Below are positions 5,549 to 11,934 of a stretch of DNA of 11,934 nucleotides, in pieces; position 1 is the first letter of the stretch, and each line of letters begins with the position of its first letter. The DNA lies in NCBI GenBank assembly GCA_016763095.1, contig JAESUK010000031.1, positions 1 through 11,934 of the forward strand. The letters run 5' to 3'. Position numbers and translations under genes: made by a program. The DNA comes from Alphaproteobacteria bacterium (lineage in GTDB: Bacteria; Pseudomonadota; Alphaproteobacteria; Micavibrionales; Micavibrionaceae). Below the pieces are notes generated by a model, which saw only the letters and a list, made by a program, of their open reading frames with translations, searched no databases and was not told the DNA's origin.

Positions 5549-6469
5549 ATGAATTTTTCTATATTTCGTCCCTTTGCGCTAACTTTGTCCTTACCCGTAT
5601 CGCTTGCTCTCTTAATCTCTGCGCCGGCACAGGCTGGTTTTGATTTTGATAATGATAGCGCCAGGGTACAGGCAGTCCCCATTTCTATTATGAACGCTGA
5701 TATCAAATCAGAAAAAGAGTGGCGCGCAGAAACCCAGAAGCCAAAACTCCATATCTATTCCAAGGATACGCCTCAAAACGTACCTGTCGCAACACCAGAA
5801 CCAAAAGAATTTTATCCTGCACATGTGCCTCTTGCACCATATGATTATGCAGGATTTAAGCACACAAATGTGGAAACGTGGAAAGCAAGTGAAGGTGAAT
5901 CTTTACGCGATGTGATTATGCGTTGGAGTGACCGCGCAGATGTAGAATTTGTTTGGGCCGTAGAAGATCAGCGCGTTGTCCTCGATTCTATTTCGTATTT
6001 TGGGAACTTTGAAAGTGCGCTCATGCATTTGTTCGATAAGGGCATGGATGGAACAGTTGAGGGAGAACTTGCGTATACAGATAGCACAGCTCCCGTTCAT
6101 GCGTCACCAGTATCAAGAAAACAAGAAACAAAAGTCGTGTCGGTTGATCATTTTGCACTTGATAAACAACGCACCCCTACCGTTGAAATATTACAACCTG
6201 CACCTGTAGAATTTAAATGGAAAGCATCACCACGCGAGACATTAGAATCTGTTCTCTCTCGTTGGGAAACACAAGGCGGGTACGAACTTGTATGGGACTA
6301 TCCATTTGATGTACCTGTTCCAAACGATTTCTATGCTTATGGAAGTTTAGAGGATGCTGTGGGGATGCTCTTGGATCAGTTTACACAGACAAATATGCGC
6401 CCAGTTGGAAATCTATATAAAGACCCACATTCTAGGAAAAAATATCTCTACATTAAAGGAAACATCTAA
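5549..6469 (+). CDS. Exported protein with two tandem TcpQ-like modules
   Basis: This 306-residue protein begins with a clear Sec signal peptide: Arg7, a hydrophobic core and cleavage after Ala-Gln-Ala29. Two modules of the same pattern follow. Module 1 (about 108-167) runs from ETWKASEGESLRDVIMRW to ESALMHLFDKG. Module 2 (about 219-285) runs from FKWKASPRETLESVLSRW to EDAVGMLLDQF. The leading Trp residues (111 and 224) are 113 residues apart. The pattern (W-x-A, then tLx-vl-xW, then vW, then 'gs-e-Al-llf') resembles the TcpQ-like domain (toxin-coregulated pilus protein Q; also at the start of conjugative-pilus PilL). Proteins of this type work in the periplasm with secretins, pili or secretion systems. 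A Pro-rich linker (about 70-95) precedes module 1. AGGTC lies before ATG 5549; TTG 5522 is in frame but would spoil the signal peptide. The next gene starts 39 bases later, so the two are probably cotranscribed. Domain assignment is from pattern only. Confidence 0.72.
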   Translation: MNFSIFRPFALTLSLPVSLALLISAPAQAGFDFDNDSARVQAVPISIMNADIKSEKEWRAETQKPKLHIYSKDTPQNVPVATPEPKEFYPAHVPLAPYDYAGFKHTNVETWKASEGESLRDVIMRWSDRADVEFVWAVEDQRVVLDSISYFGNFESALMHLFDKGMDGTVEGELAYTDSTAPVHASPVSRKQETKVVSVDHFALDKQRTPTVEILQPAPVEFKWKASPRETLESVLSRWETQGGYELVWDYPFDVPVPNDFYAYGSLEDAVGMLLDQFTQTNMRPVGNLYKDPHSRKKYLYIKGNI

Positions 6470-6508
6470 ACGCATAAATATGGCGTAAGGAAAATGAAGG
6501 CCCGTCTC

Positions 6509-9091
6509 ATGAAAAATACAAAACATCTGTTTTTGACACTTCCAATACTTGTTTCAGCCGTTTCTCTCGGCGCGATGACGCAGTCAATGGCGTCCTTATA
6601 CAACGCAAAGACAGATTGGTCGGTTCATGCAGAAAAAGACGCTGATTATTGTTCTGTATCTCAAGGATTTTCCGGTAAAGCGTATGTAACCTTTGCCCAA
6701 AGAAATGACAATTCACTTTCTCTTGCTGTAGATTTTCAAAAAAATACATTTGAAGCAGGAAAGACATATTCATTTAAGGTGAAGTCTGGAAGCGTGTCAC
6801 GCTCTTTCAAGATCGTACCCTCCTCTAAAAATGCCGTTGTCTTTCCATTGGGAGAGGATCCTAACCTTGTTGGCGCATTGGTAGAAACATCAATATTGAG
6901 CCTACAAGTAGACGGCGATGATTATGATTTTTCTCTGAAAAATCCCTCGGTTATGCAAGATAAGCTTGCCGCGTGTTCTGCTAATCTTGTGCCAAGCACG
7001 AAAGTGTCAATAAAAACTAAGAAGCCATCAGAGGCACAGCGCCTTAAAATGGAAAATAGAAAGCTAAACAACCTATTGAAAACACAACGTCGCGAAACAG
7101 ACGCGAGGCTTTCCTCTGTGACAAGTAGCTCACGTAGCGAAGAAGCAAAGGAGCGGGCATTTATTCTTGAACAAGATAACATCCGTTTAAAAGCTGAGTT
7201 AGTGTCGCTTTCAAGTCTAAAACAAAACATGGCGAGCGTTGAAACGCTACAATCTGATCTGCAGACTGTACAATCAGAAAAAGATAGCTTGCAAACGCAG
7301 CTTGCTTCGGCAAACAGCCAGCTCTTATCGCTTGAAGGACAAAAAGCACAATCTGTGAAAGATATTCAGATACTAGATTCTCTGAAAGTTGATCTTGCAG
7401 AAAAAATAGCATCTTTAGCCAGTATAGGACAAGAAAAAGATATTATCGCTCTTGAGCTTAAATCTGTAAAAGACAGCTTAATCAATATCCAAAAAGGTGG
7501 CGAAGCAAAAACGGTCACTATGGAATCCTCAATGAAGGAACTCCAAACAACACAATTCAAGGCATTGAGTGCCAAAGATGATGAAATTTTAAGCCTTCAA
7601 GGAAAAGTTACGAAGGTGGAGCTTTCTTCAACACATCTAAAAAATGCATTGGATTTGAATAAGAAGGAAGTTACACGTCTTAAAAACATTCAAAAAATGA
7701 GTGACGCAGGTTCCGCAGATCTTAAAACATTACAAGATAAATTTCTTAAAGATATGGCATCGAAGGACGCCGTGATTTCTAAGAAAACAGCAGAAATAGC
7801 CTCTCTTGAAAGCCAAATTAAGAGGCTCGAAACTGCGCAAGAAAACATCGCGCCTGTTGATATTGCCTCAACTGAAAAGCAAGTACAGCTATTAGAAGTT
7901 GAAATGGCAACAAAGCAAACACGTATAAATGAACTTCTTGTCGAAAATGAAAAACTTCTTGGGGCAAGCAATGTTACATCAAGTCCTGATAATGATGTGA
8001 TCGAAGATTTGACCGCTCAAATTGATAACAAAAACACGGTTATCATAGCCTTGGAAAATGAAAAGAAAGACCTTGAACTACAAATCAAAGAACAAGTGAT
8101 AGAAGATAAAATCGTGGCGTCTCATGCGGAAGAATATAACTTCCTTGATCGTCGTTATAAGTCTGCATTGATTGACCTTGAGGCAATTAAAACACAGAAT
8201 ATTAGCTTAGAAGATCAGCTTGTCGCCTTTGAAAAAGAAATTGTAGAGCTTCGCGTCTCTGAGAAAGAAATTGCGCTCTCTCCAGATTCTAGCTGGGATT
8301 TGGAAAAAGCAACACGTCGTTACCAAGAAGCACAGCGTGAAATTGTTGGGCTAGGGCGCGTTATTGAACAAAAGAATGCACAATGTGATGTTGAGAAGAA
8401 GGATATAGAAAAACTTCTCTTTGATCCTGAAATAGCCTCGAAAGAACAGCGCTCAAAATTGATCGACTTGGAAAGAGAAGTTGCAGAGAAAAGTGCAATG
8501 ATTGCAACGCTTGAGTCTCAGAACTTTTCTGCATCAACAAGCGCAAACAAGCCGTATGTTCAAAAAATTAAAATGATTGAGCCCGCTATGACACCCGTTC
8601 AGGCGAACTCTACACAATCAGTAACCGTAGATAATAGTAGCCTTGATGCTGTTGCCACGATACCAGTTGTTATTAAGCAAGCACCAAAAAGCTATATGAA
8701 GCAGTTGATCGGTAAAGTTGGGCTTGCAGGAGTGAAAGAACAAGAAAGAGGTGGGATGAAAGTTTTGCGTTGGAAACAAGGTGCACTCCATGGTACCGCA
8801 CTTGAGAAATCTCTCGCGGGACAAAGCTTAACGAATGTTGTGAATGCATATTTAAGCAAAGCGGAATCTAAATGTAGTGGCGACTTCGCAGCTATTCCTT
8901 CAGAACAATCTGAAACCAAGCAAGCTTATGAAATTGCCTGTGTGAAGCCGAGTGGAAAAGGGTCGTCTGCGTCTCTTCTCTTTATCGCGAGAAACGGGAA
9001 CTTCATTTCAATCGCTCATGAAGGAAAAACAGAATTGATGGCGCAAGCGATCGAAGCAAGAGATGAAATCAGCAAAGCTGTAGAAAACTAA
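6509..9091 (+). CDS. Large exported coiled-coil protein of unknown function
   Basis: This 860-residue protein has a Sec signal peptide (Lys-rich start, hydrophobic core, probable cleavage after Ser-Met-Ala28). Residues 29-165 look like a beta-rich globular domain with Cys48 and Cys156. From about 180 to 675 the sequence is almost entirely charged heptads with Leu/Ile cores and many Gln, Lys and Glu, a long coiled coil with one Cys (626). A low-complexity linker rich in Thr, Ser and Val follows. The C-terminal domain (about 728-860) is globular, contains Cys789 and Cys811 that could form a disulfide, and ends in a helix (MAQAIEARDEISKAV). No transmembrane segment is seen after the signal, so it is likely periplasmic and elongated. 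Start choice: ATG 6509 has AAGG 8 bases upstream; in-frame ATG 6494 has AAGGA only 2 bases upstream and adds five residues. It probably partners the TcpQ-like protein encoded just before it. No family is assigned. Confidence 0.8.
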   Translation: MKNTKHLFLTLPILVSAVSLGAMTQSMASLYNAKTDWSVHAEKDADYCSVSQGFSGKAYVTFAQRNDNSLSLAVDFQKNTFEAGKTYSFKVKSGSVSRSFKIVPSSKNAVVFPLGEDPNLVGALVETSILSLQVDGDDYDFSLKNPSVMQDKLAACSANLVPSTKVSIKTKKPSEAQRLKMENRKLNNLLKTQRRETDARLSSVTSSSRSEEAKERAFILEQDNIRLKAELVSLSSLKQNMASVETLQSDLQTVQSEKDSLQTQLASANSQLLSLEGQKAQSVKDIQILDSLKVDLAEKIASLASIGQEKDIIALELKSVKDSLINIQKGGEAKTVTMESSMKELQTTQFKALSAKDDEILSLQGKVTKVELSSTHLKNALDLNKKEVTRLKNIQKMSDAGSADLKTLQDKFLKDMASKDAVISKKTAEIASLESQIKRLETAQENIAPVDIASTEKQVQLLEVEMATKQTRINELLVENEKLLGASNVTSSPDNDVIEDLTAQIDNKNTVIIALENEKKDLELQIKEQVIEDKIVASHAEEYNFLDRRYKSALIDLEAIKTQNISLEDQLVAFEKEIVELRVSEKEIALSPDSSWDLEKATRRYQEAQREIVGLGRVIEQKNAQCDVEKKDIEKLLFDPEIASKEQRSKLIDLEREVAEKSAMIATLESQNFSASTSANKPYVQKIKMIEPAMTPVQANSTQSVTVDNSSLDAVATIPVVIKQAPKSYMKQLIGKVGLAGVKEQERGGMKVLRWKQGALHGTALEKSLAGQSLTNVVNAYLSKAESKCSGDFAAIPSEQSETKQAYEIACVKPSGKGSSASLLFIARNGNFISIAHEGKTELMAQAIEARDEISKAVEN

Positions 9092-9110
9092 CGCATCTCT
9101 TGTAAAACTA

Positions 9111-9138
9111 TTGATTCTACATTTCTTAGCGCTATAAA
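9111..9138 (+). promoter_or_regulatory. Probable promoter of the AsmA-family gene
   Basis: TTGATT (9111-9116) and TATAAA (9133-9138) are 16 bases apart, starting 20 bases after the stop of the coiled-coil gene and about 40 bases before the next start. The octamer CTATAAAT occurs twice, at 9132-9139 and 9144-9151, so a second -10 at 9145 is also possible. The AsmA-family gene can thus be transcribed independently, although no terminator separates it from the coiled-coil gene. Confidence 0.45.
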
Positions 9139-9176
9139 TATCTCTATAAATGATTTTTTCCTATGGAGTCTAAGAG

Positions 9177-11934
9177 ATGAAAAGTAAGTTCCTATCCCTC
9201 GTTATTTTATTACCTATTTTATTGATTGGTGCCACATTGATTGTGCCAAGCATGATGGATTGGAATAAGTACAAGCCTGAAATTCAAAAACAGGTGAAAG
9301 AGAAAACAGGTTTTACGCTTGAGCTTAACGGCGATATTTCTTTGGCTGTTCTGCCAATGCCCAACATTAAAATTGAAGATGTGGTGGTTAAGAACAAGAA
9401 CCAAACGCTTGTAAAACTTGATGCCGTGCGTGTCAGTGTCGCGCTTTTCCCATTACTTTCAAAAAAAATTAAAGTGAATGATATTGAGGTTATTCGCCCA
9501 GATATTACAGTCACCATTGATAAAAATGGCAAAGGAAATTGGGAAAACGATGTTTTAGGCACAACTGAGGCTGTGCCTGTCAGTGATGCTGAGATGAGCA
9601 CAAAAACTGAAGCCATAGTGACCCCCGTGGAGTCCCGCTCGCTGAAAAAATCAGCCCTTAATGATTTTTCAATTGATGATTTAACAATAACGGATGGTGC
9701 TCTTAACTTTAAAAACGCAAAGACAGGCGATCAACACAAGATTGAAGCAATCAACATTGATGCGTCTATAAAAAGCTTAACGGGACCTTTTGATGGTGAT
9801 TTTTCTTTTCAATATAATGGACAAGATTATGATATATCAGGGAAAGTTGTTTCAATAGATGACATGACTAAAATTCCTGTGGAATTGGCTGTGGCGCTTG
9901 ATGGTGGCGATGCTGTTGCCTCGTTTAATGGTCAAATCAATAGTGAGTCCCAAGAAGCTTTTGGCGCATTTTCTTTTAAAGGATCTGATGTCTCCAAATA
10001 TGTTGGTGGTCAAGCAACAGGACCTTTTGGCGCATCTGGTAAGATTGAGTATGCAAATAAAAGCGTGGCGATTGATGGTCTTAAAGCAAACATTGCGGGG
10101 CTTAAATTTGAGGGCGATATAACAAGCGCACCTGAAAAAATCACACTGGACATAAGAGAAACTACAAAGTCCTCAGGACAAGGGATAATAGGCTCTGTGT
10201 TGTCTGGGGCGACGGCAAAAGCCAGTATCATTATGAAGGAAAAGTCTGTTTCTATTCCTAGTTACGAGCTTGTTATTCGTGGAAGTTCACTCAAAGGAAA
10301 AGGTACTTATCGTTTCGCAGGGGGCATGAGTTTGTCTTTAACGGCGGATAGTATCAACGCTGATGAATGGATGAAATTGGCGGAGAAAGGTGGAGTTAAA
10401 ACAGGAAGTTCAAGTAAAACTTCAAAGAAGACTTCTTCAAAAGCAAAAACATCTTCAAAATCTCTTGGTTTCTCAATCCCTGTAAAGGCGAAAATTGTCG
10501 CAAATATTGGAGCGTTGACCTATGAAGGAAAAACATACAAAAATGTAAAGATTGATCTCGCAACTATGCAAAACGCGATCACGATCAAGAATATTTCCTT
10601 AAATGCGGATCATGGGACAAATATTGCGCTCAAGGGTAAGATTGCCGATACGGTGAAGTTAACTGGTCTAGATATTAAAGTATCTATAAAAACATCTGAC
10701 GCTGATGCACTTCTATCTTCTCTAAATATTTCGCGTGAGGCGTATACAGAAAAAATAGGCGCACTTGAAGTTGATGGTGCGATAAATGGCTCTCTCACAA
10801 ATATGGGATTCTCTGCCAAAATACGAAACAAAGGATTGTCTTTAACGGCGAGCGGAAATGCAAAAGACCCAATGGGCGCACGTACTCTAAGTGGTTTGAG
10901 CTTGCGTATCCAACATGCAAACTTTGTGCACGCAGTAAAAATTGCACAATCTGATTTCTCAATGGATCGTGCATGGCAAAAACCTCTTGATCTAAAATTG
11001 GCGTTGAACCAATCTGGTGACACAATCAACATCACCTCCATCAAAGGTAAGCTTGGTTTACTTCCGATTGAAAGCGGAAGCTTTGCAGTCAACACAGGCG
11101 GAACAGTACCTTCTTTGTCAGGAAAACTTGCGCTTGGCACGGTGGTCCTTCCCAAAACAAAATCATCAGGCGGAAGTGCTAAATCTTCAACAGGCGGGGC
11201 ACGTGGATCAAAAGCAAAGGGTAGCAAATGGTCGCATGAGACAATTGATACAAAATGGTTAAGCGCCTTTACCGCTGATCTCGATATTAAGGCAAAAAAA
11301 CTCGTACAGAATAAATGGGTGTTTAATAATCCTGAATTGGATTTCTCTGTCAAAGATGGTGTGCTTGAAATTTCTGCACTTAAAGCGGACATGTTTAACG
11401 GAACGGCATTGGTCTCTGGAAAAGCTGTTGCAGGGCAGAATGGGCGTGGATTCTCAAGCGTGAAATTGACGGCAGATATCCAAAACGTTAATGCACAATC
11501 ATTATACAGCGCTGTTAAGGGTAAAAACTCAAACATGATTACGGGCGCGATTGTTAAAGCATCTGAAAACATTTCAACAGGCGGAACATCAATGGCATCC
11601 TTGGTTGCCAACTTAACAGGTGTTGCAACTATTAAGGGGGAACGGATTATTATCAACGGCGTTGATATCACAAACTTTGTCCGTGCGATGAATGGAGACT
11701 TCAAAGGCATCAACAGTTTGTCGGACATCTCTGGCGCGCTCTATAAAGGAAAAACTCAGTTTGATACGCTGGATGCAAAATTTGATATCACAAAAGGGAT
11801 TGTGAACTTTAACCCTGTAACACTGGATGGCCCAAGGGCACGCTTTGATGTAACGGGTAATCTAAACCTTCCTAAATGGACAATTGATATTAAGAACCGT
11901 GCGACCGTAAAAACAAAGGGTGATCCTATTCCAC
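9177..11934 (+). CDS. AsmA-family envelope protein, 3' end outside window
   Basis: The frame is open from ATG 9177 to the window edge, giving at least 919 residues. AsmA-like proteins are anchored in the inner membrane by one N-terminal helix and extend a long beta-structured groove into the periplasm. Members of this family (TamB, YhdP, AsmA) are implicated in phospholipid transport to the outer membrane. Here a hydrophobic helix (about 5-26) is followed by the family hallmark DWNKYKPEIQKQVKEKTGF, LNGDISLAVLPMPNIKIEDV and PDITVTIDKNGKGNWEND. The visible C-terminal part shows the usual motifs (ANLTGVATIKGERIIINGVDI, then FNPVTLDGPRARFDVTG). Two low-complexity linkers rich in Ser/Lys/Gly/Thr lie at about residues 407-430 and 660-685, each followed by a beta-rich AsmA module. 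GGAG lies 8 bases before the ATG. A same-size family member is expected to end shortly after the window edge. Confidence 0.92.
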   Translation, partial: MKSKFLSLVILLPILLIGATLIVPSMMDWNKYKPEIQKQVKEKTGFTLELNGDISLAVLPMPNIKIEDVVVKNKNQTLVKLDAVRVSVALFPLLSKKIKVNDIEVIRPDITVTIDKNGKGNWENDVLGTTEAVPVSDAEMSTKTEAIVTPVESRSLKKSALNDFSIDDLTITDGALNFKNAKTGDQHKIEAINIDASIKSLTGPFDGDFSFQYNGQDYDISGKVVSIDDMTKIPVELAVALDGGDAVASFNGQINSESQEAFGAFSFKGSDVSKYVGGQATGPFGASGKIEYANKSVAIDGLKANIAGLKFEGDITSAPEKITLDIRETTKSSGQGIIGSVLSGATAKASIIMKEKSVSIPSYELVIRGSSLKGKGTYRFAGGMSLSLTADSINADEWMKLAEKGGVKTGSSSKTSKKTSSKAKTSSKSLGFSIPVKAKIVANIGALTYEGKTYKNVKIDLATMQNAITIKNISLNADHGTNIALKGKIADTVKLTGLDIKVSIKTSDADALLSSLNISREAYTEKIGALEVDGAINGSLTNMGFSAKIRNKGLSLTASGNAKDPMGARTLSGLSLRIQHANFVHAVKIAQSDFSMDRAWQKPLDLKLALNQSGDTINITSIKGKLGLLPIESGSFAVNTGGTVPSLSGKLALGTVVLPKTKSSGGSAKSSTGGARGSKAKGSKWSHETIDTKWLSAFTADLDIKAKKLVQNKWVFNNPELDFSVKDGVLEISALKADMFNGTALVSGKAVAGQNGRGFSSVKLTADIQNVNAQSLYSAVKGKNSNMITGAIVKASENISTGGTSMASLVANLTGVATIKGERIIINGVDITNFVRAMNGDFKGINSLSDISGALYKGKTQFDTLDAKFDITKGIVNFNPVTLDGPRARFDVTGNLNLPKWTIDIKNRATVKTKGDPIP

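Noticed and set aside
6509..9091. Coiled-coil protein as a chromosome-segregation SMC or myosin-like ATPase
   Set aside because: There is no Walker A or B motif, and the protein has a Sec signal peptide; similarity to such proteins would only reflect coiled-coil composition.
10610..11728. A 372-codon open frame on the minus strand
   Set aside because: It lies wholly antisense to the AsmA-family frame, which is uninterrupted and has clear family motifs. The antisense product shows no recognisable domain and has no ribosome binding site that I can see.
1..11934. Mobile elements, CRISPR arrays, tRNA or rRNA genes
   Set aside because: I saw no regularly spaced direct repeats, transposase or integrase motifs, or tRNA-like cloverleaf in the gaps, which are short and mostly explained by promoters and terminators.

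Overview
The window looks like ordinary chromosome from a Gram-negative bacterium, probably an alphaproteobacterium with moderately low G+C. This is inferred from two lipoproteins with lipoboxes, an OmpA/Pal-type peptidoglycan-binding protein with an N-terminal domain I associate with alphaproteobacteria, a large AsmA-family protein, and an RF2 gene with the classical programmed frameshift. I see no transposase, integrase, tRNA, rRNA or CRISPR array. Placement below phylum level is uncertain.

Left part (1-2566). The window opens inside hslO (Hsp33), which ends at 339 and overlaps a small lipoprotein gene of unknown function (326-883). Facing it on the minus strand are trkH (1030-2472, K+ uptake channel subunit) and a 41-residue single-span membrane protein (898-1023). 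The Shine-Dalgarno of this small gene overlaps the trkH stop codon. A strong intrinsic terminator (2538-2566) closes the next minus-strand gene and separates it from trkH.

Middle (2591-5427). A minus-strand OmpA-family lipoprotein (2591-3529) diverges across a 283-base spacer from a plus-strand DJ-1/PfpI-like protein that lacks the nucleophilic cysteine (3813-4277). Next is prfB, encoding release factor 2. It is read in two frames (4323-4391 and 4393-5427), joined by a +1 frameshift at CTT TGA C preceded by an AGGAGG stimulator. The DJ-1-like gene and prfB have almost identical translation-initiation regions.

Right part (5549-11934). Two exported proteins follow, 39 bases apart. One is a 306-residue protein with two tandem TcpQ-like modules. 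The other is an 860-residue periplasmic protein with a globular N-terminal domain, about 490 residues of coiled coil and a cysteine-bearing globular C-terminal domain. They are probably cotranscribed and look like an uncharacterised envelope-spanning or envelope-stabilising pair, possibly related to pilus or secretion machinery; this pair is the best candidate here for an undescribed system. A promoter-like sequence then precedes an AsmA-family gene that runs off the right edge (at least 919 residues). It carries two Ser/Lys/Gly-rich linkers.

Most of the window therefore concerns the envelope: lipoproteins, peptidoglycan tethering, K+ transport, an exported coiled-coil system and AsmA. A redox chaperone and a translation factor lie between these genes.
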